From Pseudomonas iridis (GTDB lineage Bacteria; Pseudomonadota; Gammaproteobacteria; Pseudomonadales; Pseudomonadaceae), in NCBI RefSeq assembly GCF_017980685.1, contig NZ_JACXXO010000013.1:1-64000 (forward strand): a stretch of 64,000 nt of DNA, in the 5' to 3' direction. The notes beneath the pieces are model-generated. The model did no database searches and was not told the origin of the DNA. It worked only from the letters and a program-made list of their open reading frames with translations. The translations under genes were made by a program, and so were the position numbers. The first letter of the stretch is position 1, and each line of letters opens with the position of its first letter. Shown piece by piece: positions 9,058 through 16,777 of this stretch.

Positions 9058-10317
9058 TCAGGCAGGTTCTAACTCGAGCGTCTGCTTGACCGGCGCTGTC
9101 TCGAAGCGATCCGCCAGAAACGGCGTGATGTCCAAAGGCAGCGGCTCGTCGTTGACCATTTTATCCAGCAGCACACCGGTAATGGCTGAGGTCAGAATCC
9201 CGGTACGGAAGTGCCCGCACGCATTCAGATATCCCTCCACTCCACGCATTGGCCCAAGAATCGGCAACTCATCCGGCGAACCTGGACGCAGTCCCGCCCA
9301 GGTGCGTTTGAGGTTGACGTGCGCAAGCTCCGGCAGGCAGCGCACCGCCCCCTGCACCAGCCCGGCGATTTCCGGGTAGGTGGTGGTGACGTCGAAGCCT
9401 TTGTCTTCGGTGGTGCTGCCGATGAGGATCTCGCCGTTGTCCTTTTGCGCCACGTAGCAGTCGCTGGTGGTCAGGCAGCCGTTGAGGATTTTCGGCATGC
9501 GCTCGGTCAGCAGAATCTGCCCTTTCACCGGTTTCACCGGAATGCGGATGCCGGTCGCCCATTCGCTCAAGTCCGCCGCCCAGGCACCGCCGGCATTGAT
9601 CAGCGTCTTGCAGTGGAACACGCCCTCCTCAGCCGTTTGTACGCCGGTGACCCGTGTACCGTGGTGCAACACGCCTGTGACGTTGGTGTTGACGAAGATA
9701 TCGACACCATTCTGCCGCGCGCCTTCCATGTAGGCATCGGCGAGGCGGAACGGGCTGACCTGATGGTCGCAGAGAAACTCCAGCGCCCCGCGTGCTTCAT
9801 GACTGACGCTGGGCTCGGCTTCGCGCAGTGCGGCTTGATCGAGCCAGCGCACCTGATCGGCCAAATGCGGAATGCAGCCGACGATATGTTCGGCGTAGAG
9901 CCGGTCTTCATCGTCATAAATCACGAATTTGAGCCCGGTCTTTTCGAACTTGAAATCCATGCCGTGATTGTCTTTCAGTTCACGGTGCAGCGCCGGGTAC
10001 AGCGCGTTGGACTGCAAGGCAAAATCAAAGAACGACTCTGGCAGGATGTGCGGCGTGCTGGCGTCCACCGCCACCGCCGCGCCCTGGGTTGCGCGCTTGC
10101 GGTTGGCCGACATCATGCGGAAGAAAATCACCCCGCACCCCAGGCCCACCGACTCGCCGATCGCCCACAAACCACCGGCTGACGCGCGGGTCGCATTGCC
10201 CGGACGCTTGGCGTCGATCAAGGCCACCTTGAGGTTTTTGCGTTTGGACAATTGATAGGCGCAGGACGCCCCGATCACACCGCCGCCGGCGATGACCACG
10301 TCGTAGAACTTACTCAT
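9058..10317 (-). CDS. hcnC: Hydrogen cyanide synthase subunit HcnC
   Basis: A 419-residue flavoprotein of the glycine/D-amino-acid oxidase (DadA-like) family. The FAD-binding motif is VIAGGGVIGASCAYQLSK at residues 8-25. The stretches SVGLGCGVIFFRMMSANRKR and PELAHVNLKRTWAGLRPGSP match HcnC proteins as I know them from P. fluorescens. With HcnA and HcnB it forms the membrane-associated enzyme that oxidises glycine to HCN and CO2. The start is the ATG at 10317, eight bases inside the 3' end of hcnB, so the two are translationally coupled. Confidence 0.96.
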   Translation of the reverse strand: MSKFYDVVIAGGGVIGASCAYQLSKRKNLKVALIDAKRPGNATRASAGGLWAIGESVGLGCGVIFFRMMSANRKRATQGAAVAVDASTPHILPESFFDFALQSNALYPALHRELKDNHGMDFKFEKTGLKFVIYDDEDRLYAEHIVGCIPHLADQVRWLDQAALREAEPSVSHEARGALEFLCDHQVSPFRLADAYMEGARQNGVDIFVNTNVTGVLHHGTRVTGVQTAEEGVFHCKTLINAGGAWAADLSEWATGIRIPVKPVKGQILLTERMPKILNGCLTTSDCYVAQKDNGEILIGSTTEDKGFDVTTTYPEIAGLVQGAVRCLPELAHVNLKRTWAGLRPGSPDELPILGPMRGVEGYLNACGHFRTGILTSAITGVLLDKMVNDEPLPLDITPFLADRFETAPVKQTLELEPA

Positions 10318-11719
10318 GGGAAGCGGCCTCCGTGCCGACAGACTGGAATGCGGAAAATGGAATCGGATCGATCGGAAAGCGCGGGCGCAGCCAGCCGACA
10401 TCCTGGCGTCCGGTGGACTGGCGCAAGCGGTCGCTGCAGTAGCCAACGCACATCCGCCCCTGACAGTCGCCCATGCTCACGCGGGTGCGCATTTTCAGGC
10501 TGGCAATGTCTTGCACGCCCTGCTCCAGCGCCAGATCGATGTCGGCGCGGGTCGCGTGTTCGCAGCGGCAAATCACTGTGTCGGCGTTCGGCAATGCGGT
10601 CTGGCCAACACCGCGTTCGGTGTAACGATCCACCGCCGCGCGAAAACGCACGATGGATTTGAGTTTGCCCAGATAGCGGTCGCGGCGAACCTGCGCCAGA
10701 TCCGCGTCGAGCACACCGCGTTGCAGCAGGATAGACGTCGCCGCGATCTTGCCGGCCAGCATCGCCGCTTCACCACCGCGAATCCCGCCCATGTCGCCGG
10801 CCAGATGGATGTGAGGCTGGTTGCTTTGCTGCCAGACATTTGAATGGGCGCGCAGATAACCGTCGTCGCTGAAGCCGTGATCCAGGCCCATTTGCTGACT
10901 GAGTTGGGTGCGCGGAATAAACCCGTAACCGACCGCCAGGGTCTGCGCCTCGAAGCGCTCGACACGGGACATGTCCGGCGTCCAGCTCTGCGAGTACGGC
11001 GCGACACTGACGCTTTTCAGTTCGCCTTCGCCGTGGGCTTCGACCACACCCCAGCCGTAATTCATCGCGATGCCGTGCAGTTTCAGGTAGGCGAGCATGC
11101 TCAAGCCGTCGAGGAACAATTGCGGCTTGTTCAGCAACGCCAGGCTTTCGCGGGCGATCTTGCCGAACGCGCAGGCCTCATACACGCCCGCGACTTTGAC
11201 GCCCGACGCATGCAGTTGCGTCGCCACCAACGGCAGCAGTGGGCCGGTCCCCGCGATAATCACCGGGCCTCGCGGTTTGACCACGCCACTTTTGATTTGC
11301 AGTTGCAGGCCGCCGAGCAGAATCACCCCTGGCAGGGTCCAGCCGGGAAACGGCACGCTGCGCTCATGGCAGCCGGCCGACAGCAACAACTGTGGATACT
11401 CGATCTCGTGAAGCTGCTCGTCAGCGTCCAGCACTACCAGCGCGCGGGTGCCTTCGGCGCCGACCACGCGGTGATTGAGGCGCACGTCGATCAACCCCGA
11501 TTGCTCCTGGAATTCACCATGCAGTTTGCCCAGCGATTCGGAGTAACGTGGCCCGAGATAGTCCAGCTGCACGCCGTCACGCAGCGGCCCGCGATAGACC
11601 ACACCGCCGAGGCGCGAGGCCTCTTCCAGCAAAGTGCAGCGCACGCCATGTCGCGCCAGTTCGATGGCCGCCGCCATCCCCGCCGGACCACCGCCGACGA
11701 TCACCGGTTGCAGACTCAT
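10310..11719 (-). CDS. hcnB: Hydrogen cyanide synthase subunit HcnB
   Basis: A 469-residue NAD(P)/FAD-type oxidoreductase. The N-terminal dinucleotide motif is VIVGGGPAGMAAAIELARHG (residues 6-25), a second nucleotide motif lies at VIIAGTGPLLPL, and the C-terminus has a BFD-like [2Fe-2S] cysteine pattern, CRCEH at about 390 and CQGRMCVGYC at about 425. The sequence agrees closely with HcnB of P. fluorescens. The gene overlaps hcnA by four bases (11716-11719) and hcnC by eight, giving a fully coupled hcnABC operon. Confidence 0.97.
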   Translation of the reverse strand: MSLQPVIVGGGPAGMAAAIELARHGVRCTLLEEASRLGGVVYRGPLRDGVQLDYLGPRYSESLGKLHGEFQEQSGLIDVRLNHRVVGAEGTRALVVLDADEQLHEIEYPQLLLSAGCHERSVPFPGWTLPGVILLGGLQLQIKSGVVKPRGPVIIAGTGPLLPLVATQLHASGVKVAGVYEACAFGKIARESLALLNKPQLFLDGLSMLAYLKLHGIAMNYGWGVVEAHGEGELKSVSVAPYSQSWTPDMSRVERFEAQTLAVGYGFIPRTQLSQQMGLDHGFSDDGYLRAHSNVWQQSNQPHIHLAGDMGGIRGGEAAMLAGKIAATSILLQRGVLDADLAQVRRDRYLGKLKSIVRFRAAVDRYTERGVGQTALPNADTVICRCEHATRADIDLALEQGVQDIASLKMRTRVSMGDCQGRMCVGYCSDRLRQSTGRQDVGWLRPRFPIDPIPFSAFQSVGTEAASHE

Positions 11720-12030
11720 ACGACCTCCTGCCCGGCGATGCGGTTGACTTGGGTTTCGATCTGCATGCCATCACGCACGACGGTCTGGCAGGCACGGCGT
11801 TTATGCCGGCCATTGATTTTCACCAGGCAGCACTGGCACACGCCCATGCCGCAGTACGCGCCGCTGATCTGATCATGATCGTTGCGCGCAATCTGGCGCA
11901 CGCCGAGGGACTGGATAACGCTGAGGACGGTTTCGCCGATGGCGGCAGTGACCGGTTGACCGTTGATGTGCACGGTCATATCCGCCTGCGCCAAGGGCTG
12001 GATATCGAAGGTTCTTTCTAGGCAGTGCAT
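11716..12030 (-). CDS. hcnA: Hydrogen cyanide synthase subunit HcnA
   Basis: A 104-residue [2Fe-2S] ferredoxin-like subunit. The cluster cysteines are in CGMGVCQCC followed by a fourth in KRRAC. I place the start at the ATG at 12030 (product MHCLERTFDIQPL); a second in-frame ATG lies 12 bases upstream at 12042, but that codon overlaps the GGA that should be the ribosome-binding site, as in other hcnA leaders. First gene of hcnABC. Expression in pseudomonads responds to low oxygen through ANR and to the Gac/Rsm cascade; matching leader features are listed separately. Confidence 0.94.
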   Translation of the reverse strand: MHCLERTFDIQPLAQADMTVHINGQPVTAAIGETVLSVIQSLGVRQIARNDHDQISGAYCGMGVCQCCLVKINGRHKRRACQTVVRDGMQIETQVNRIAGQEVV

Positions 12031-12037
12031 TGCGATG

Positions 12038-12048
12038 TTCATCCGTGA
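12038..12048 (-). promoter_or_regulatory. RsmA/RsmE-type GGA site at the hcnA ribosome-binding site
   Basis: On the transcript strand the sequence TTCACGGATGAA lies immediately before hcnA, with the GGA placed as the ribosome-binding site for the ATG at 12030. It fits the A(N)GGA consensus bound by RsmA/RsmE, and hcnA of P. fluorescens is a known target of this repression at exactly this position. Further GGA triplets occur upstream in the leader (near 12068, 12102 and 12135 on the same strand). Confidence 0.75.
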
Positions 12049-12192
12049 AAAGGTTCGGTTGAGGTTGTGTCAGCTCCTTGCTGCACTACACCTTGCGTCC
12101 CGTTTGATTCTTGGCTCGGGCGGGCTCGCGAGGTACTCCGTCAGCGCAACGAGGTGCGCGCGAGAACAATGTAGTTCATGTTTTAGCAAAGG

Positions 12193-12246
12193 CCTGGATC
12201 ATTTACGTTAGGCGATATCGCCAGCTGAAATATTGATCCAGGTCGG
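12193..12246 (-). promoter_or_regulatory. hcnA promoter region: ANR half-site and nested palindromes
   Basis: Read on the minus strand, CCGACCTGGATCAA at 12246-12233 matches the ANR/FNR consensus TTGAT-N4-ATCAA perfectly in its second half and only partly in the first. If it sits at -41.5 the transcript would begin near 12198, leaving a leader of about 170 bases. Overlapping it are a nine-base inverted repeat CCTGGATCA (12193-12201) / TGATCCAGG (12234-12242) and, at its centre, the 12-base perfect palindrome GGCGATATCGCC (12211-12222). Confidence 0.55.
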
Positions 12247-12279
12247 GGAAAAGCACTGTCATTTGAAACCGCTACAGTC

Positions 12280-12374
12280 CCTGTGGGAGCTGGCTTGCCA
12301 GCGATGGCGTTCATCCAGTTAGCAAATATGCCAGCAGATAAACCGTCATCGCTGGCAAGCCAGCTCCCACAGGG
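12280..12374. repeat. REPIN upstream of hcnA
   Basis: Two inverted REP cores (TGTGGGAGCTGGCTTGCCAG and its complement) with a spacer of about 40 bases. It lies between the hcn promoter region and a terminator of the next minus-strand unit. Together with those elements it accounts for the gene-free stretch 12043-12453. Confidence 0.85.
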
Positions 12375-12395
12375 GTTTCATGATGTCTGAAATGT

Positions 12396-12428
12396 AAAAA
12401 GCCGCTTCTACCCGAAGGCAGAAGCGGC
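12396..12428 (-). terminator. Rho-independent terminator
   Basis: On the minus strand a strong stem GCCGCTTCTGCC / GGTAGAAGCGGC closes a TTCG tetraloop and is followed by TTTTT. It lies 26 bases after the stop of the 24-residue peptide gene and ends that transcription unit. Confidence 0.9.
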
Positions 12429-12453
12429 CGAGGCATGAGCCTCAATAGAGCAA

Positions 12454-12528
12454 TTAGTGTACGAACAGCGCAATCAGGATGATGATCGGGATCGGAATAC
12501 CGAGGAAAAACAGCAGTAGTGAGCGCAT
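12454..12528 (-). CDS. 24-residue hydrophobic membrane peptide
   Basis: A very short gene: ATG at 12528, TAA at 12456-12454, with GGGAGAATCACC directly before the start. The product begins MRSLLLFF and contains GIPIPIIILIALF, so almost the whole peptide is one membrane helix with a proline kink. It lies 15 bases after a 313-residue membrane protein gene and just before a strong terminator, so it is the last gene of a two-gene unit. I know similar short peptides from other proteobacterial genomes only as conserved hypotheticals; no function is assigned. Confidence 0.75.
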   Translation of the reverse strand: MRSLLLFFLGIPIPIIILIALFVH

Positions 12529-12543
12529 GGTGATTCTCCCTGT

Positions 12544-13485
12544 TTAACGAACTGGAGGCAGTGTGGAGGTAGTGGTGTAGGTGTCGACTTCAACGTACTC
12601 GACCGCATCCCGACGACGACCGCCGAAGATGGCTGCAAAGCTTGCGAAGAACGCACCGGCCAACAGCGCAACGAACATCCACAGCGAGGTCATGGCAGCG
12701 ACTTTCGCGGCGGTATCGGCGGCTTGCTGAGCTTTCAGCTTGGCGTCGGCAATGGCTTTCTGAGTGCGGGCATACACTTCATCGACACGACGTTCGGCGT
12801 CGGCCTGACTCAGGTTGGTCCGCTGTGCAACCAGTTGCGCGAGGTAAGTGCGGTCTTCGGCGCTGAGCTGACCATTGGCCAGACTCTCAGTGAAGATCCG
12901 GGCCACTGCGCCGTGTGCCGCGTCATCACTGACGGACGCTGGACGGTCATCGCGGAACAGGTTGTCGATGTAGTAACCATACTGGTTGCTGTCGGTATTG
13001 GCTGCAGCCGTGCCGGCCGCCTGGGTCATGGCGCTCGCTGCACCACCGGCAACACTGGCACCGGCCTGAACGCCGCCGCTGATGACACTGCTGACCGAGC
13101 CAACGACCAGCACCGCCGTCACCAAGGTCGCCACACACCAGGCAAGGAAGCCATGGGCGGTGTCGCGGAAATACACCTCGTCACCGTGCATGTTCGCCCA
13201 CTTCACCCGCAGGCGGCCGGCGATGTAGCCACCCAGCCCGGAAGCGATGATTTGCGTCGCCGCCAGCCAGACGATCGTTGAAATACCCAGGCCCTTGGCG
13301 CTGACGCCCTCCCCGGCCCAAGGTGAAACGGCAGAGAAACCCAACCCGAAGCCCAGCAGCACCAGAATCATCGACAGTGCAGCGGCCGCCGCGGCACCTG
13401 CGAAGATCGCGCCCCAGGATACCCCTGAAACGTTGCTCGACTCTCCTTCGTAGGCAGCATAAAAACCATCAGAGGATCTATTCAT
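12544..13485 (-). CDS. Conserved membrane protein of unknown function
   Basis: A 313-residue protein with membrane segments at about 25-50, 70-90, 115-140 and 265-285. The first segment starts with SWGAIFAGAAAAAALSMILVLLGFGLG, a glycine/alanine-rich pattern also seen in other conserved envelope proteins. Residues about 190-260 form a long soluble helical region rich in Ala, Gln and Lys (ADAERRVDEVYARTQKAIAD), perhaps a coiled coil in the periplasm or cytoplasm. The C-terminal tail is charged and Thr-rich. GGAG is upstream of the ATG. It forms an operon with the 24-residue peptide; joint function in membrane stress would be a guess. Confidence 0.85.
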   Translation of the reverse strand: MNRSSDGFYAAYEGESSNVSGVSWGAIFAGAAAAAALSMILVLLGFGLGFSAVSPWAGEGVSAKGLGISTIVWLAATQIIASGLGGYIAGRLRVKWANMHGDEVYFRDTAHGFLAWCVATLVTAVLVVGSVSSVISGGVQAGASVAGGAASAMTQAAGTAAANTDSNQYGYYIDNLFRDDRPASVSDDAAHGAVARIFTESLANGQLSAEDRTYLAQLVAQRTNLSQADAERRVDEVYARTQKAIADAKLKAQQAADTAAKVAAMTSLWMFVALLAGAFFASFAAIFGGRRRDAVEYVEVDTYTTTSTLPPVR

Positions 13486-13676
13486 TGTTGTAGTGCTCCA
13501 GGCATGAAAAATGTCGTTACAACTCGTCGGGTGAGGAATTGCAGCGACCGTGCCAGTTGCGCGAATTTAATAAATCCTTTTATTTCAAGACGTTAGAAAA
13601 TCTGAACTTCTGAGGACGTTGCAAATTGCAACAAGTGGCTGAATTCAGCGGGTTTTATGCATTGGCCAAAAGACGA

Positions 13677-14012
13677 TCACTTACGCTTGTAACTCTTGTT
13701 GCCACTGGGGGTAAGACAGTACACCCCGCCCCGTGGCCCGGTGCAAAACGAACCCGTGCCACAGGCGCATCCATCGTCGCTTTGCAGCAGCGTTTGCGGT
13801 CGGCTCTGGCCCTGGTTGCCGTACATCGCCGTACAGCTTTTCTTCGAGCCACTGATAGAGCCGTCATTGCACAGAAACAGGTCGCCGTCGCAGCGATCAA
13901 TTCCACCTTTCTTGCCCGAGCACGGGGTATTGGCGGCGACTGCCGAAGCGCTGAGCAAGGCCAGCAGCACAGCGAAAAAAGGCATCCAGCCAAAGCGATT
14001 GAACATGCGCAC
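13677..14012 (-). CDS. Small secreted cysteine-rich protein
   Basis: A 111-residue protein with a GTG start at 14012 and AGGGAG seven bases upstream; an ATG two codons later is the alternative. A signal peptide covers residues 1-27 (ALLSASAVAA-NT). The mature 84 residues carry eight cysteines, including a CAC pair, consistent with up to four disulfide bonds, and are rich in Gly and Ser with a basic end (NKSYKRK). I do not recognise a family. It is divergent from the two-component system 165 bases away, which could control it. Confidence 0.75.
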   Translation of the reverse strand: MRMFNRFGWMPFFAVLLALLSASAVAANTPCSGKKGGIDRCDGDLFLCNDGSISGSKKSCTAMYGNQGQSRPQTLLQSDDGCACGTGSFCTGPRGGVYCLTPSGNKSYKRK

Positions 14013-14177
14013 GGAACCACTCCCTGTTGAGATTATGGCCAGATGATATCAATGTTCCGGAAAATTAATCCTCGACCCCGCCCAATGGTGGCTACAACAT
14101 GAAAGTTAATTTAAAGCGCCACGGAAAATTCTTGGCAAAATGCTGCTATTCCGTTTGAACCGATCAAGGCGAGCCCT

Positions 14178-14861
14178 ATGACACGTATTTTGACCATCGA
14201 AGACGATGCCGTGACTGCCCGGGAAATCGTCGCCGAATTGAGCAGCCACGGCCTCGATGTGGATTGGGTCGACAATGGCCGCGAGGGCCTCGACCGTGCC
14301 GTGAGCGGCAACTACGACTTGATCACTCTCGATCGCATGCTGCCGGAGCTCGACGGTCTGGCCATCGTCACCACCTTGCGCACGATGGGCGTCGCTACGC
14401 CGATTCTGATGATCAGCGCCCTCTCCGATGTCGACGAGCGCGTGCGCGGCTTGCGCGCTGGTGGCGATGACTACCTGACCAAACCGTTCGCCACCGACGA
14501 GATGGCGGCGCGAGTCGAAGTCTTGCTGCGCCGGCAGAACAGCGGCGCCACCCAGGCCACTACTTTGCAGGTCGCCGATTTGCAACTGGACCTGATCAGC
14601 CACGAGGCACGCCGCGCCGAACAAGTGCTGACGCTGCTGCCGACCGAGTACAAGTTGCTGGAGTTCCTGATGCGCAACAGCGGCCAGATCCTCTCGCGGA
14701 TGATGATTTTCGAAGAGGTCTGGGGCTATCACTTCGATCCCGGCACCAACCTGATCGACGTGCACATCGGCCGTTTGCGCAAGAAGATTGACGCGGCGGG
14801 CAATGTGCCGCTGATCCGCACGGTACGAGGCTCCGGTTATGTCATTGCCGAACCCGTCTGA
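14178..14861 (+). CDS. OmpR/PhoB-family response regulator
   Basis: A 227-residue regulator. The receiver domain (residues 1-115) has the acidic pair Asp9/Asp10, the phosphoacceptor Asp52 in LITLDRMLPELDG and the conserved Lys in GDDYLTKPF. A winged-helix DNA-binding domain follows (LLPTEYKLLEFLMRNSGQIL to RTVRGSGYVI). The 3' end overlaps the histidine kinase start by 23 bases, indicating one transcript with coupled translation. The signal is not evident from the sequence. Confidence 0.94.
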   Translation: MTRILTIEDDAVTAREIVAELSSHGLDVDWVDNGREGLDRAVSGNYDLITLDRMLPELDGLAIVTTLRTMGVATPILMISALSDVDERVRGLRAGGDDYLTKPFATDEMAARVEVLLRRQNSGATQATTLQVADLQLDLISHEARRAEQVLTLLPTEYKLLEFLMRNSGQILSRMMIFEEVWGYHFDPGTNLIDVHIGRLRKKIDAAGNVPLIRTVRGSGYVIAEPV

Positions 14862-16233
14862 CGGCTGGCGTTCTTCCAGCAGCCGCTTGCTGGCGCTGTA
14901 CAGTTCGCTGTTCGTGGCCTGGAGCGCGATCCTCATGGGGGTCATGTATTACGAGGTTTCCGGCTACCTCGACAACCTCGCCAAACATTCGCTGATGCAA
15001 CGTCAGCATCTGTTCTCGCACTTTCGCGGTGAGCAACTGGAAGGCGCCCTCGCCGCCAGCATGACCTTCGATATTCGCGGCATCGATGCCTACGGCCTGT
15101 TCGATGCCCAAGGCGTTTACCTCAGTGGCGCCTTGCAGCAGATCCCCGAAGGCCTGCCGCTCGATGGCAAGATTCACATGCTCGCCGAATGCGCCGACTC
15201 CGATGATCCGACCTTGCCCAGCGACAGCTGCGACGCCGTCGCGACCCAGACCCGCGATGGCCGCTGGCTGGTGTTGCTGCGTGACAACGGTTCGCTGTTC
15301 GCGGTGACGAAGATCATTTTGCATGCGTTGTTCTGGGGCGTGTCGCTGACGATTCTGCCGGGGATTGCCGGTTGGCATTTGCTGCGACGGCGGCCGTTGC
15401 GGCGCATCCGGGCGATTCAGGCGAGTGCGCAGTCCATCGTGGCCGGGGACCTGACCCACCGTTTGCCGCTGTCCAATCGCCGCGATGAACTGGACATGCT
15501 CGCCGCCATCGTCAACGCCATGCTTGAGCGCATCGAGCGCTTGATGAACGAAGTCAAAGGCGTCTGCGACAACATCGCCCATGATTTGCGCACGCCGCTG
15601 ACCCGCTTGCGCGCGCAGCTGTATCGCATGCAACAGCAGGCGGGCGAAGGCTCGCAAGAAGCGGCGCAACTGGATCTGGTGTTGGCCGAAGCGGACACCC
15701 TGATGGCGCGGTTTCGTGGGTTGTTGCGGATTTCCGAACTGGAGGATCGTCAGCGGCGATCCGGTTTTGTCGAACTCGACCCGGTGTCGTTGCTGGAAGA
15801 ACTGCACGCGTTTTATCTGCCACTGGCCGAGGAAGGTGAACTGCGCTTTGAACTGAACATGCCGGAAACCTTGCCACCGCTCAATGGCGATCGGGCATTG
15901 CTGTTCGAGGCTTTGGCGAACCTGCTGAGCAATTCGATAAAATTCACGCCACCCGGTGGCACGGTCATATTGCGCGGGGTGAATGATGCCGGGCACACGC
16001 GAATCGAAGTGCACGACTCAGGGCCGGGTATTCCGGAGGCCGAGCGTGAAGCGGTGTTCCAGCGTTTCTATCGCGCCGAGGCTGGGCAACCGCAAGGCGG
16101 GTTTGGTCTGGGGTTGTCGATTGTGGCGGCGATTGTCAGCTTGCATGGCTTCAATCTGGCGGTGGGCAGCAGTGATGTCGGTGGGGCGAAACTGGTGCTG
16201 GATTGTCGGCAAAGTCTGATTCCACAGACTTGA
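14839..16233 (+). CDS. Sensor histidine kinase
   Basis: A 464-residue membrane kinase. Two membrane segments (about 17-37 and 157-180) enclose a periplasmic sensor domain of about 120 residues containing three cysteines (AECADSDDPTLPSDSCDAV). A HAMP domain leads to the dimerisation box DNIAHDLRTPLTRLRAQL with phosphoacceptor His248, then an ATPase domain with N (LLSNSIKF), G1 (DSGPGIP) and G2 (GFGLGLSIV) boxes. It partners the overlapping response regulator. Nearby candidates for control are the Cys-rich secreted protein and the SRPBCC gene. Confidence 0.94.
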   Translation: MSLPNPSDGWRSSSSRLLALYSSLFVAWSAILMGVMYYEVSGYLDNLAKHSLMQRQHLFSHFRGEQLEGALAASMTFDIRGIDAYGLFDAQGVYLSGALQQIPEGLPLDGKIHMLAECADSDDPTLPSDSCDAVATQTRDGRWLVLLRDNGSLFAVTKIILHALFWGVSLTILPGIAGWHLLRRRPLRRIRAIQASAQSIVAGDLTHRLPLSNRRDELDMLAAIVNAMLERIERLMNEVKGVCDNIAHDLRTPLTRLRAQLYRMQQQAGEGSQEAAQLDLVLAEADTLMARFRGLLRISELEDRQRRSGFVELDPVSLLEELHAFYLPLAEEGELRFELNMPETLPPLNGDRALLFEALANLLSNSIKFTPPGGTVILRGVNDAGHTRIEVHDSGPGIPEAEREAVFQRFYRAEAGQPQGGFGLGLSIVAAIVSLHGFNLAVGSSDVGGAKLVLDCRQSLIPQT

Positions 16234-16290
16234 TCATTGGGCTCACTCCCACAGGGCTTTGGGTTGCCAGCAGACTCTGCGAACAGCACA

Positions 16291-16332
16291 AAAAACCTGT
16301 GGGAGCTGGCTTGCCAGCTCCCACAGGTTTTT
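16291..16332. terminator. Bidirectional terminator formed by fused REP units
   Basis: A perfect 20-base stem (AAAAACCTGTGGGAGCTGGC and its complement) with a two-base loop lies between the convergent kinase and SRPBCC genes. The A5 on the left and T5 on the right give a T-tract after the hairpin on both strands, so a REP palindrome appears to serve both genes as terminator. Confidence 0.8.
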
Positions 16333-16344
16333 ATGTTGGGGCTA

Positions 16345-16755
16345 TCAGGCCGGGAAGTTCGCGCGCAGCGCCTCCAGGCCGCCTTGATAGATGCCGGTGA
16401 ACAGCGCCACCACTTCCTCATCACTCACGCCTTTGGCGGTGAAGCGGCCCGACCAGGTGACTCGCGCGCCCTGCCCTTGGGCCTCGACCTTGATTGTCGC
16501 CAGATAGTCGGTGGCCGGGAACGGTGCCTGTTCAATCGAGTAGCTGTAGGTCTTCGCCGCGTTATCGAACGTTTGCAGACGTTCGACCACCACCGCGCCA
16601 TCGGCGGTTTTCAAGCTGCGCACACGCCCGCCATCGCTCAGTTCGCTACTTGGAATAAACGGCAGCCAGTCCGGCAGCGTGTTGAAGCCGCCGATCAATT
16701 GCCAGACCTCATCGGCCGAAGCCGGAATATCGATTGTTGCTGATGCAGTTGCCAT
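16345..16755 (-). CDS. SRPBCC-family (polyketide cyclase/START-like) protein
   Basis: A 136-residue protein that begins with the typical SRPBCC pattern ATIDIPASADEVWQLIGGFNTLPDWLPF and ends with a long amphipathic helix (DEEVVALFTGIYQGGLEAL). The fold is a helix-grip with a hydrophobic cavity that binds small ligands; there is no catalytic motif. It is 22 bases downstream of an SDR gene in the same direction and is probably part of that oxidoreductase operon. Confidence 0.88.
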   Translation of the reverse strand: MATASATIDIPASADEVWQLIGGFNTLPDWLPFIPSSELSDGGRVRSLKTADGAVVVERLQTFDNAAKTYSYSIEQAPFPATDYLATIKVEAQGQGARVTWSGRFTAKGVSDEEVVALFTGIYQGGLEALRANFPA

Positions 16756-16777
16756 AAAAACGTCTCTCTTAAGAAAT

